Below, piece by piece: positions 33,746 through 41,293 of a stretch of DNA of 64,000 nt; position 1 is the stretch's first letter, and each line of letters starts with the position of its first letter. The translations under genes and the position numbers were made by a program. Origin of the DNA: an uncultured Eubacteriales bacterium (GTDB lineage: Bacteria; Bacillota; Clostridia; Oscillospirales; Acutalibacteraceae); NCBI GenBank assembly GCA_934630515.1, contig CAKTVV010000015.1:1-64000 (forward strand), given 5' to 3'. The notes beneath the pieces are model-generated. The model worked only from the letters and a program-made list of their open reading frames with translations, did not search any database and was not told the origin of the DNA.

Positions 33746-33790
33746 CTCCTAAGCGATAGGCTGTTGGTTCGACTCCAATCGGGGACGCCA
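33746..33790 (+). pseudogene. 3' half of the split tRNA-Arg(CCT)
   Basis: Anticodon loop CTCCTAA (33746-33752), anticodon stem GCGAT, variable loop, T-arm GTTGG-TTCGACT-CCAAT, acceptor CGGGGAC (33780-33786), G and CCA (33788-33790). It pairs perfectly with the 5' half at 31200: seven acceptor pairs (one T-G) and five anticodon-stem pairs. Confidence 0.85.
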
Positions 33791-33793
33791 AGG

Positions 33794-33828
33794 AGCGGCA
33801 AGCATCGACCGGGTGCTTGCCGCTCTTT
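33794..33828 (+). terminator. Original terminator of the split tRNA gene
   Basis: AGCGGCAAGCA pairs with TGCTTGCCGCT and runs into CTTTTC, starting a few bases after the CCA end. Confidence 0.8.
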
Positions 33829-33873
33829 TCGTTGTGATAAGTATACTAAGGCGGATTCTGTCGAACCGCTCCG

Positions 33874-33902
33874 TTGCACTTTTATCGTTTTTCTGCTATA
33901 CT
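33874..33902 (+). promoter_or_regulatory. Promoter of the GNAT-membrane fusion gene
   Basis: TTGCAC, 17-nt spacer, TATACT; about 140 nt before the gene. Confidence 0.65.
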
Positions 33903-34040
33903 GATTCCGTTCGATCATACGGCTGCGAAGAACGGCGCCTTTACTGCTGTACAGGGTGCAAAACGGGAAAACGGCACAGGATGGCGGGGCAGCTGATATG
34001 AAGATACGGAAAAGAGCCGTACAGGGGGAGAATGGTGGAA

Positions 34041-36299
34041 ATGTCGATGAAGCTGAGACAATTGGAGGCGGCGGACAAGGTGGCCGTACAGGAGCTGTTC
34101 GGGGTATGCTTTGCGCAGGATGCCTACTATTGCCGCCTGTTAGACGACACGGAAAACATGGGCTGCACCTTTGCCGAGAGTCTTGCCTACTGTTTGGGCA
34201 ACGGGCTGAGCCGGGGTGTGTTTGACGGGCAGCAGCTGGTGGCGTTTGCGCTGCTGCTGGACTACGGACAGACCCGCCGGGAGCAGCCGAATATGTTTGA
34301 TGAGATCTTTGGCCGGGCGCCGGGGCAGCCAAAATCCTATGAGGAGGCGCTGCATCAGCGTATACAGGCGTTGGAGGGGCAGGTGCTGTATTTGCTGTCG
34401 CTGGCCGTGGCGCCGGCGTATCGGCGGCAGGGATTAGCGGCCGGTCTGGTGGATACGGTGCTGGAGGCGTATCCCCGATGCCATCTGGTAGCGGACGTAT
34501 CCAACGAGGCCTCCCTGTCCCTATACAGACGGCGGAATTTCCGGCTGGAGACGCTGCAGCCCGGCTATTTTTATGTGGAGCATCGGCAGAATACCGCTCT
34601 GTCTACGGTGGAATTTTCCGGCTCGGTGCGGGTGCTGGTTCCCGATCCGGCGCTGCTTGTTCGTTGGGAATGCTCATTTGAGGCAGAGGGGACGGTGCTG
34701 CTGCCGGGCTATACGGTGCATGACAGCGCCGGGATCCCCGGCTTTTATGCGCAGGCGGACGACGTTTGTACAGCCCATCGGGTGCGGCTGGACTATCCGA
34801 CCCTGCTGCGGCTGCAGCGGCGGCTGAATCCGGCGCAGGTGCGGGAATGCTTTGCCGGTAACACAGTGTTTTATGCTCAGCTGCGTCCCTATGCCCAGCC
34901 ACCGCTGCTGAATGCTGCCCTGTCCGCTATGCTGCCCGCCCGCCGGGCGGAATGGAGCCTGATTCCCGACGTGTATGTGTCGGTGCCGATGCAATACGAG
35001 CAGCTGCCCGCTTCGGCGGCGGACATGGAGCCGTCCAATGGAACACGGCTGCTGGAAAACATGGCGTTTCGCACCTATTATGAGGCGGGGGTGCCCTCGC
35101 AGGTGGCACGAGTGGACGATCTTGCGTCCTTCAAGCAGCGCATCGAGCGGCGTTATCTGGGGCGGGTGCGGCTGCAGATACTGGCGGAGGTCACGCCGGA
35201 GGACTATCTCACCCCGAGCGAGGGAATCGGTCCGCCTGCCGAGGTGGAGCTGTTTCTTTCCGTTGACCGGGCCAGCCGGTGCGCCGTGCTGACGTGGTTT
35301 TCCCTGTCCTGTCCGTTTCTCGTCAGTCACCTGTTCGACAATGTGATCTCCAACCGGGCGGTGGTGATTACGGACGGGGGAGAGGCGGTCAATTTCTATA
35401 ATTACATTGAGGAGCGATACGGGTGTATTCGTCGGGGCACACCGAAGATCTTTGCGGTGTTTCCTGCCGACCGGCATACCCTGACGGACAGCCAGATGGC
35501 GTCTCTGCTGGCGTGCGAGACGATCTATCCCGCCGGAGAAAATTTTGGCAAGATCATTGACCGGGACATTGTGGCGGCGGTGGAGAGTCCGCAGGGCATG
35601 GGGCAATACGACCGGGCGTTTGTGTGTGCCTATCGCAATGCGGTGCTGCAATTTTCCGAGGATTTCTCCGGCAGCATTCGGGAGCGACTGTGCGAGGAGT
35701 CAATTACACTGTTTTATGTGGAGCTGATCCTGTTTGAAGAGGCAGCAATCCATATGGCGGATCGGGGGATCGTGAAGCTGTTTTCCTCTGAGGATGCCCG
35801 GGATCCGGTGGCATTTCTTGCACAGGCGGACGCCATCTACGATGCCTATGCCGGCACCATTGATTTCTGGGATGCCAAGGTGAACTATCCCACCTCCCAG
35901 AAGTCCATTGCCATGCTGCGGGAGGCGTTTGCTATTCGGGAGCAGCTGGAGGATATGTGGCGCAATCAGAAGCAGCTGAAAACGGTGTTTGAGACGAAAT
36001 CCGACTTGATCGATCGGAAGGATTCCAAACGTATGGACATTTCGCTGGCGGTTTTATCGCTGCTGACGGTGTTTTCGGCGTGGAATGACAGCTATGACTA
36101 TCTCACTAAATGGGCAGGTACGCTGCCGGATGCGGTGATATTTTTGCTGCAGCGGGCGATGTTTGCGCTGGTGCTGCTGATGGTTGGGTATTATGCCTGT
36201 ACCCAGCTGCTCGGCGGGCGGCGTAAAAAACGGAAAGCCCGGAAAAAGCAGAATGACCGGAAAAGTCGCCGTACGGGGGAGAAACGGCAACGCCGCTGA
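34041..36299 (+). CDS. Large protein: N-terminal GNAT acetyltransferase fused to a C-terminal membrane domain
   Basis: A roughly 752-residue protein. Residues 1-180 form a GNAT fold: the acetyl-CoA loop region LAVAPAYRRQGLAAGLVDTVL (about 116-136) and a late SLYRRRNFRLET strand. A second, diverged GNAT-like half may follow (about 190-330). Residues 330-600 match no family I recognise. About 600-660 is a long charged helix, then two membrane helices (about 670-690 and 700-722) and a very basic tail rich in Lys/Arg. The C-terminal plan, long helix plus two membrane spans, recalls CorA- or RMD1-type proteins, but no such signature motif is seen. The start among three close ATGs is uncertain. It is a single gene. 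Confidence 0.6.
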   Translation: MSMKLRQLEAADKVAVQELFGVCFAQDAYYCRLLDDTENMGCTFAESLAYCLGNGLSRGVFDGQQLVAFALLLDYGQTRREQPNMFDEIFGRAPGQPKSYEEALHQRIQALEGQVLYLLSLAVAPAYRRQGLAAGLVDTVLEAYPRCHLVADVSNEASLSLYRRRNFRLETLQPGYFYVEHRQNTALSTVEFSGSVRVLVPDPALLVRWECSFEAEGTVLLPGYTVHDSAGIPGFYAQADDVCTAHRVRLDYPTLLRLQRRLNPAQVRECFAGNTVFYAQLRPYAQPPLLNAALSAMLPARRAEWSLIPDVYVSVPMQYEQLPASAADMEPSNGTRLLENMAFRTYYEAGVPSQVARVDDLASFKQRIERRYLGRVRLQILAEVTPEDYLTPSEGIGPPAEVELFLSVDRASRCAVLTWFSLSCPFLVSHLFDNVISNRAVVITDGGEAVNFYNYIEERYGCIRRGTPKIFAVFPADRHTLTDSQMASLLACETIYPAGENFGKIIDRDIVAAVESPQGMGQYDRAFVCAYRNAVLQFSEDFSGSIRERLCEESITLFYVELILFEEAAIHMADRGIVKLFSSEDARDPVAFLAQADAIYDAYAGTIDFWDAKVNYPTSQKSIAMLREAFAIREQLEDMWRNQKQLKTVFETKSDLIDRKDSKRMDISLAVLSLLTVFSAWNDSYDYLTKWAGTLPDAVIFLLQRAMFALVLLMVGYYACTQLLGGRRKKRKARKKQNDRKSRRTGEKRQRR

Positions 36300-36621
36300 C
36301 AAACCGGAGGTGTGGGGGATGGATATGCGCCCGGTTAGGATACATCTCGGTGACTGCCCGTCCGTGCCCGGCGAGAAATAGGTCCTGGCGGCAGTCCACA
36401 ACTGCCCTCAAAGGCAGAACCGGAAAAGCCAAAGAAACCAAAAACCCGGGAAACCAAAAGACCAAAACTCTAATAGACCAAAAAATTGAAACTCCAAAAT
36501 TCCAAAAGCCAAAAACCGCCCGGACTCGGCTATGTCATCAGAGTTCGGGCGGTAGCAGTTAGCGAAAGCTCCCCGGCACAGCCGGGGAGCTTTTGTGTCG
36601 ATGCGTATTTGTTTTTGCAGC
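36300..36621. other. Gene-free region with CCAAAA-rich tract and two hairpins
   Basis: Bases 36428-36514 contain about eight CCAAA(A) words in purine-poor/A-rich sequence. A hairpin CCGCCCGGACTC/GAGTTCGGGCGG lies at 36516-36552 and a terminator-like hairpin at 36565-36594 (AAAGCTCCCCGGC with GCCGGGGAGCTTTT). No gene seen. Confidence 0.5.
36565..36594 (+). terminator. Terminator hairpin
   Basis: A 13-bp stem AAAGCTCCCCGGC/GCCGGGGAGCTTT with loop ACA, followed by T residues on the plus strand. It may also end leftward transcription, as AAAGC precedes it. Confidence 0.7.
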
Positions 36622-36786
36622 GCTCCGGCGCAGGGCGACTGCCCGCCGCCGAGCCAGTCTATCGTACTACTTCATAGCTCCGGCACAGGGTAACCGCTCG
36701 CTACTGAACCAATCTATCGTATTACTTCATAGCTCCGGTGCAGGGTAGCCGCTCGCCGCCAAGTCAGTCTATTGTACTACTTCATA
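36622..36786. repeat. 55-bp tandem repeat, three copies, overlapping the 3' end of the XRE gene
   Basis: Units start at 36622, 36677 and 36732 (GCTCCGGYRCAGGG...), exact period 55 bp. The end of the last unit, TACTACTTCATA, encodes the last residues (MK) and stop of the leftward XRE gene. The extra copies therefore look like duplications of that gene's 3' end. Confidence 0.85.
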
Positions 36787-37082
36787 TAGCGGGCGATGGC
36801 GGTCAAATGCTCCAGCTTATCCCGATCAAGGCGGCGGGCGGCGTCCAGAAGCGCCTGCAGCCACGCCGGTTCCGCTACCTCTTCGGCGAAAAACTCCTGC
36901 GGGGTGATGTGCAGGTAATCGCAGATATAGAAAAAACCGGTCATGGAAGGAAAAACCAAGCCGTTTTCAATACTCCGGATATATCCGGCGCTTTGTCCCA
37001 TGGATAAGCTCATATCCCGGGCGGACACCCCACGGGCTTGGCGCAGCTTAGCCAGCCGCAGGGCAAACTCCTCTTTCGTCAT
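36777..37082 (-). CDS. XRE-family helix-turn-helix regulator A
   Basis: A 101-residue protein with an N-terminal XRE helix-turn-helix (residues 5-60: LRQARGVSARDMSLSMGQSAGYIRSIENG) and a C-terminal helical stretch (EFFAEEVAEPAWLQALLDAARRL) that may bind a partner or ligand. Closely related to the next gene upstream, with the same DYLHITPQEFFAE segment. Probably a tandem duplication. Target unknown. Confidence 0.85.
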   Translation of the reverse strand: MTKEEFALRLAKLRQARGVSARDMSLSMGQSAGYIRSIENGLVFPSMTGFFYICDYLHITPQEFFAEEVAEPAWLQALLDAARRLDRDKLEHLTAIARYMK

Positions 37083-37155
37083 GGTGCTTCACCGCTGTTT
37101 GCTCATTCTGTTCCGGATCGCCGGGTCATAGGGGAGGGGCAGCGGCTAATTGGGG

Positions 37156-37479
37156 TTATTTGTCGGATCTCCGCCCTGCCATATCCCGCATGATGGCGGT
37201 CAGGTGCTGCAGCTGTTCCCGATTGAGCCGTTTGGCGGCGTTCATCACGTCCTGCAGCCAGACCGGTTCTTCCACATCCTCGGCGAAAAATTCCTGTGGG
37301 GTGATGTGCAGATAGTCGCAGATATAGAAAATGCCGGTCAGAGACGGCATAGACTTGCCGCTCTCAATATTGCTGATATATCCGGGATTCTGACCCATAG
37401 AAAGGCTCATATCCCGTGCGGAAACGCCTCGGGATTGGCGCAATTTAGCTAACCGTAAAGCAAAATCCTGTTCAGTCAT
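37156..37479 (-). CDS. XRE-family helix-turn-helix regulator B (paralogue of A)
   Basis: A 107-residue paralogue of the adjacent gene with the same XRE domain and ITPQEFFAE region. The start is ATG (MTEQDFALRL), aligned with MTKEEFALRL of the paralogue; a TTG 12 nt upstream is close to GGTGG but less likely. The divergent region upstream contains AGTCAAAATTTAGTCAA, a direct repeat of TAGTCAA that could be its operator. Confidence 0.85.
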   Translation of the reverse strand: MTEQDFALRLAKLRQSRGVSARDMSLSMGQNPGYISNIESGKSMPSLTGIFYICDYLHITPQEFFAEDVEEPVWLQDVMNAAKRLNREQLQHLTAIMRDMAGRRSDK

Positions 37480-37501
37480 AAGCAGTTTCAACCACCTTTT
37501 A

Positions 37502-37565
37502 TACTATTTTAGTAGTCAAAATTTAGTCAATGTGGGTTGACAGGCTACGTTTTTGACTGTAAAAT
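37502..37565. promoter_or_regulatory. Divergent promoters between XRE-B and the DUF1273 gene with a TAGTCAA repeat
   Basis: Rightward: TTGACA (37537-37542), 17-nt spacer, TAAAAT (37560-37565). Leftward: TTGACT near 37530 with a TAGTAT -10 region near 37502-37512. TAGTCAA occurs twice (37513-37519 and 37524-37530) and overlaps the leftward promoter, so XRE-B may regulate both genes. Confidence 0.6.
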
Positions 37566-37605
37566 GGAAATAAGGCTATGGATTGGATTCGGTGGTGGTT
37601 GACAG

Positions 37606-38133
37606 ATGATGGAGAATACCCAAATAACGTGCTGCTTCATCGGACATCGAAAAATAGCGGAGCCGGAAACGCTGCGGGTAAGGCTCCGCTATGAGGTGGA
37701 GCAGCTGATCCGGCGGGGCGTGGTGCAGTTTGTGTTCGGCGACCGCTCGGAATTCAACGACCTGTGCTATGAGGTGGTGACGGAGCTGCAGGAGACCTAC
37801 CCCCGGATTCGGCGGATCCAGTTTCGGGTGACCTATCCGGTGGTGGATGCCTATACGCTGCGGTTTGTGCAGGGCGGCTACGACGAGAGCTATTTCCCCG
37901 AGGAGATCCGCCGGGCGGGGCGGGCAGCGTATGTGGAGCGCAACCGGGCGATGATCCGAGCCAGCCAATACTGCGTTTTCTACTACGATCCGCTGTATAC
38001 GCCGCAGCCCCGTCGCCGCACCCGGCGTGCAGCGCCCCAAAGCGGCACCCGGCTCGCCTATCAGTATGCGCAGCAGACCGGCAAAATACGCATCGATCTC
38101 TACCCGCCGCCGCCCGCCGACGAGGTTCGCTGA
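37606..38133 (+). CDS. DUF1273/SLOG-like protein
   Basis: A 175-residue protein beginning with the DUF1273 signature CCFIGHRK and a Rossmann-like strand pattern (VQFVFGDRSEFNDLCYEVV). DUF1273 belongs to the SLOG group, which binds nucleotide-derived ligands; YpsA of Bacillus is a relative. The C-terminal quarter is Arg/Pro-rich and probably disordered. It has its own promoter and lies divergent from the XRE pair, which may control it. Function unknown. Confidence 0.7.
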   Translation: MMENTQITCCFIGHRKIAEPETLRVRLRYEVEQLIRRGVVQFVFGDRSEFNDLCYEVVTELQETYPRIRRIQFRVTYPVVDAYTLRFVQGGYDESYFPEEIRRAGRAAYVERNRAMIRASQYCVFYYDPLYTPQPRRRTRRAAPQSGTRLAYQYAQQTGKIRIDLYPPPPADEVR

Positions 38134-38186
38134 GGGGCGGTTTTCCGGCCAAGCTTAAAAATATGTCGAAATTATGAAATTGGGGG

Positions 38187-38215
38187 TTGACAAACGGTTC
38201 AGACCCGTGTATAAT
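38187..38215 (+). promoter_or_regulatory. Consensus promoter of the pyrR operon
   Basis: TTGACA, 17-nt spacer, TATAAT: both hexamers match the sigma-A consensus. Confidence 0.9.
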
Positions 38216-38254
38216 GCGCTGTAGAAAAAAGGTTCTTCTTTAAGAGCGGTACCG

Positions 38255-38352
38255 TGATGCCGACAAGAGACTGAATAGAGACAGCGGGTGCAGTGCGCCC
38301 GGGTCTGTGTTGTGTTGTGATCTTGTCGGTTGGTGCGACAGGATCTTTTTTT
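38255..38352 (+). promoter_or_regulatory. PyrR-type transcription attenuator
   Basis: A strong terminator (38319-38345, GATCTTGTCG with CGACAGGATC, then seven T) precedes pyrR. CCGACAAGA (38260-38268) can pair with TCTTGTCGG (38321-38329) to form the competing antiterminator. A third hairpin (38279-38307) between them is the candidate PyrR-binding anti-antiterminator. This is the layout by which UMP-bound PyrR stops transcription of pyrimidine genes. Confidence 0.8.
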
Positions 38353-38378
38353 ATGCTGCCGGAAAGGGGAGACACGCC

Positions 38379-38927
38379 ATGGAGGAGACCCGCACCCTGC
38401 TTATGGATGAGGATACCGTGCGCCGCACGGTCATGCGGATGTCCCATGAGATCGTGGAGAAGAACCGGGGCGTGGATGATCTGGTGCTGGTGGGTATCCG
38501 CCGCCGGGGCGCCCCGCTGGCGCAGATGATCGGGGCGAACATCGCCCGCATCGAGGGCAAAGAGGTGCCCTGCGGCATGCTGGACATCAACTTCTACCGG
38601 GACGATCTGACGAAAGCCTCCGACGCCCCGGTGCTGAAGAAAGCCGAAATGCCCTTTTCGGTTGTGGATAAGCGGGTGGTGCTGGTGGACGATGTGCTGT
38701 TCACCGGGCGCACGGTACGGGCGGCGATCGAAGCCATCTTCGCTCTGGGTCGTCCCCGCTGCATCCGGCTGGCGATCTTAGTGGATCGGGGTCACCGGGA
38801 GCTGCCCATCCGGGCGGACTATGTGGGCAAGAACATCCCCACCTCGCTGCGGGAGACCGTGGCGGTGCAGCTCCCCGAATTCGACGGCGTGACCCGGGTG
38901 GAGCTGGTGCGCCGGGCGGACGGATAA
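38379..38927 (+). CDS. pyrR: Bifunctional pyr operon attenuator / uracil phosphoribosyltransferase PyrR
   Basis: A 182-residue RNA-binding regulator with weak uracil phosphoribosyltransferase activity. The PRPP-binding loop VVLVDDVLFTGRTVRAA lies at about 97-113 and the N-terminal RTLLMDEDTVRRTV, GIRRRGAPLA segments are typical. The ATG start follows GAAAGGGGA. It is followed by a uracil permease, and its own leader carries the attenuator, so it regulates itself and the permease. Confidence 0.95.
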   Translation: MEETRTLLMDEDTVRRTVMRMSHEIVEKNRGVDDLVLVGIRRRGAPLAQMIGANIARIEGKEVPCGMLDINFYRDDLTKASDAPVLKKAEMPFSVVDKRVVLVDDVLFTGRTVRAAIEAIFALGRPRCIRLAILVDRGHRELPIRADYVGKNIPTSLRETVAVQLPEFDGVTRVELVRRADG

Positions 38928-38986
38928 ACGGCTCATCCCCCTTTCGGGGTTTGACATATAAAAACTATAACGCAGGAGGAATGATC

Positions 38987-40339
38987 ATGAAACTGAATTA
39001 TGACATCCAAGACCGACCGAAGTTCGGCCAGCTGCTGGTGTTCGCTTTCCAGCAGCTGCTGGCGATCCTGGCGGCGACCATTGCGGTGCCCGCCATCGTG
39101 GGCAACGGCATGCAGCAGTCCGCCGCCCTGTTCGGCGCCGGTGTGGGTACCATCGTGTATCTGCTGTTCACCAAGTTCCGCAGCCCCGTGTTCCTGGGCA
39201 GCTCCTTTGCTTTCATCGGCTCCATGCTGGCGGCGTTCGCCGGGGCGGTGTCGGTGCAGGCGGGCTATATGGGCCTGCTGCTGGGCGCCGTGTTCGCCGG
39301 TCTGGTGTATGTGGTGATCGCCCTGGTGGTCAAGGTCGCCGGCGTGGCCTGGATCAACAAGCTGATGCCCGCCGTCGTGATCGGACCCACCGTGTCCATC
39401 ATCGGTCTGTCGCTGGCGGGCAACGCCGTGGGCGACCTGACTCTGGGCAAGGTGCTGGACGCCGAGGGCAACGCCGTTGCCAGCCCCTACATCTGCCTGA
39501 TCTGCGGTCTGGTGACCCTGTTCACCGTCATGCTCTGCTCCGCCTACGGTAAGAAAATGACCAAGCTGATCCCCTTCATTCTGGGTATCCTCGCCGGCTA
39601 CGCCGTGGCGGCGATCTTCACTGTCATCGGCAATGTGACCGACAACCCCGCTCTGCAGGTCATCAACTTCAGCGTGTTCGAGGGGCTCAAGTTCTTTGAG
39701 GTGCCGGACTTCACCTTCCTGGAGGCGTTCAAGGGCGCTAAGGAGATCAACGGTCAGTACATCGCCACGGTAGCGGTTGCCTATGTGCCGGTGGCATTCG
39801 TGGTGTTCGCTGAGCACATCGCCGACCACAAGAACCTCAGCTCCGTCATCGGCAAGGATCTGCTGGAGGAGCCCGGTCTGCACCGCACCCTGCTGGGTGA
39901 CGGCGTCGGCTCCATCGCCGGTGCCTTCTTCGGCGGCTGCCCCAACACCACCTACGGTGAGTCGGTGGGCTGCGTCGCCATCACCGGCAACGCCTCGGTG
40001 GTAACCATTCTGGCGACCGCCATCCTCGCCATCGTGATCTCCTTCTTCGGTCCCTTCGTGACCTTCCTGGCGACCATCCCCAACTGCGTGATGGGCGGCG
40101 TGTGCGTGACCCTGTACGGATTCATCGCTGTCTCCGGTCTGAAGATGATCCAGGATGTGGATCTGGGTCAGAACAAGAACCTGTTTGTGGTTGCGACCAT
40201 CCTCATCACCGGTATCGGCGGTCTGACCGTCTCCTTCGGAAAGGTGACCCTCACCGCTGTAGCCTGCGCCCTGATCCTGGGTATCGTGGCGAACCTCCTG
40301 CTGAAAAACGCCAAAGAGGAGACCGAGTCGGCGGAATAA
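38987..40339 (+). CDS. pyrP: Uracil permease (NCS2 family)
   Basis: A 450-residue 14-helix nucleobase:proton symporter. Family motifs: the N-terminal PKFGQLLVFAFQQLLAILAATI, and the substrate-site region FAEHIADHKNLSSVIGKD followed by GGCPNTTYGESVG (about 318-330). Typical for UraA/PyrP. The ATG at 38987 is 6 nt after AGGAGGA; an ATG at 38981 is too close. In operon with pyrR (59-nt gap). Confidence 0.93.
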   Translation: MKLNYDIQDRPKFGQLLVFAFQQLLAILAATIAVPAIVGNGMQQSAALFGAGVGTIVYLLFTKFRSPVFLGSSFAFIGSMLAAFAGAVSVQAGYMGLLLGAVFAGLVYVVIALVVKVAGVAWINKLMPAVVIGPTVSIIGLSLAGNAVGDLTLGKVLDAEGNAVASPYICLICGLVTLFTVMLCSAYGKKMTKLIPFILGILAGYAVAAIFTVIGNVTDNPALQVINFSVFEGLKFFEVPDFTFLEAFKGAKEINGQYIATVAVAYVPVAFVVFAEHIADHKNLSSVIGKDLLEEPGLHRTLLGDGVGSIAGAFFGGCPNTTYGESVGCVAITGNASVVTILATAILAIVISFFGPFVTFLATIPNCVMGGVCVTLYGFIAVSGLKMIQDVDLGQNKNLFVVATILITGIGGLTVSFGKVTLTAVACALILGIVANLLLKNAKEETESAE

Positions 40340-40373
40340 GCCGCCCGACGGCTCCCGACCCAATGGCACTGCG

Positions 40374-40407
40374 GACCCCGTGGCGGTTGCAAGACCGTCA
40401 CGGGGTC
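40374..40407 (+). terminator. Terminator of the pyrR-permease operon
   Basis: GACCCCGTGGCGG pairs with ACCGTCACGGGGTC, followed by TTGTG. Confidence 0.75.
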
Positions 40408-40474
40408 TTGTGCGTTTCCGGGAGACTGTCGGCGGCGGTGGAGCGGGCGGAAAAGCCCCACCGAGTCCGGAAAA

Positions 40475-40490
40475 TGTTTCACGTGAAACA
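40475..40490. promoter_or_regulatory. parS site 2 (perfect)
   Basis: TGTTTCACGTGAAACA, identical to site 1 at 28871 and to the ParB consensus. It lies about 0.8 kb before parA. Confidence 0.95.
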
Positions 40491-40520
40491 TTTTCGCCCG
40501 GCGTAATTCCGAAAAAACCA

Positions 40521-40549
40521 TTTACAGCGGCGCAAAAGTATGATACACT
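40521..40549 (+). promoter_or_regulatory. Promoter of the TRIC-parA-parB group
   Basis: TTTACA, 17-nt spacer, TACACT; 31 nt before the GTG start of the next gene. Confidence 0.7.
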
Positions 40550-40580
40550 AATAGGCAGCAACGAAAAAGGGGCGGATTCC

Positions 40581-41288
40581 GTGGTCGAACGGGTGTTTTT
40601 TATCGCCGAAATGCTGGGAACCGTGGCGTTTGCCGTGTCCGGAGCGCTGATGGCGGTGGATATGGCGATGGACGTGTTCGGCGTGCTGTTTTTGGGCGCC
40701 GTGACCGCCGTGGGCGGCGGAATGCTGCGGGACACCTTGCTGGGGCGGGTGCCGCCGGCGGCGTTCACCGATCCGATCTATATTCTGGTGGCGCTGGCGA
40801 CCTCGCTGGTGGTGTTCTGCATCGTGTATTTCACCTATGACGGGATGCAGCGGCACCGGGAGGCGGTGGACCGCATCATCAATGTGTTCGACGCCATCGG
40901 ATTGGGCGCCTTTTCGGTGGTGGGGGTGCAGGTCACCATCGCCGCCGGGCATGGCCGCAACACGCTGCTGGCGCTGTTTCTGGGCATGACCACCGCCGTG
41001 GGCGGCGGGATGCTGCGGGATGTGCTGGCGGGGCAGAAGCCCTTTGTGCTGCGCAAGCGGATCTATGCGCTGGCGGCGCTGTCCGGCAGTATGGTCTATT
41101 ATCTGCTGCGCAGCGTGCAGGAGACGGCGGCGATCGTCACCGGCGTGGCGCTGGTGATCGCCATCCGGCTGCTGGCGGCGCATTTTCGCTGGAACCTGCC
41201 CCGGGTCCACTCCCGGCTGCGGGAGCGGGCGGAGGATACCCAAAATACCGAGACCGCCGGAGCATCCGGGGACGGACAGAAAGGCTGA
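40581..41288 (+). CDS. TRIC-family (UPF0126) cation channel
   Basis: A 235-residue membrane protein with two repeats of the family motif GGGMLRD (AVTAVGGGMLRDTLLG and GMTTAVGGGMLRDVLAG), each after a helix pair, giving about seven helices. Homologous to trimeric intracellular cation (TRIC) channels, which conduct K+ or Na+. The start is GTG (MVERVFFIAE) after AAAGGGG; the upstream frame across parS is not protein. It leads directly into parA (5-nt gap). Confidence 0.88.
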   Translation: MVERVFFIAEMLGTVAFAVSGALMAVDMAMDVFGVLFLGAVTAVGGGMLRDTLLGRVPPAAFTDPIYILVALATSLVVFCIVYFTYDGMQRHREAVDRIINVFDAIGLGAFSVVGVQVTIAAGHGRNTLLALFLGMTTAVGGGMLRDVLAGQKPFVLRKRIYALAALSGSMVYYLLRSVQETAAIVTGVALVIAIRLLAAHFRWNLPRVHSRLRERAEDTQNTETAGASGDGQKG

Positions 41289-41293
41289 GGACG

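Larger units (their letters stand above)
31232..33753. mobile_element. AT-rich 2.5-kb island inserted in the anticodon loop of tRNA-Arg(CCT)
   Basis: Bounded by direct repeats CTCCTAAG (31232-31239 and 33746-33753), 2,514 bp apart. The outer flanks join into one perfect tRNA cloverleaf, which shows that the interior was inserted. The interior is markedly AT-richer than both sides and uses different codons. It holds an intact tRNA-Arg(CCT), an ECF sigma factor, a zinc-finger anti-sigma, a membrane protein, and pairs of TGCTAAT repeats near both ends that resemble recombinase arm sites. No integrase, transposase or relaxase gene is inside, so it is either a remnant or is moved by a recombinase encoded elsewhere. 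Confidence 0.8.

Noticed and set aside
31232..33753. Group I or group II intron in tRNA-Arg(CCT)
   Set aside because: Introns of both groups are known in tRNA anticodon loops, but the insert lacks the group II domain V pattern and a GTGYG start, does not end in G as group I needs, carries several genes and a tRNA, and duplicates 8 bp at its ends.
40380..40580. Longer start of the TRIC channel gene crossing parS
   Set aside because: The upstream frame covers a terminator, parS and a promoter; the GTG at 40581 has a ribosome site and begins the conserved domain.
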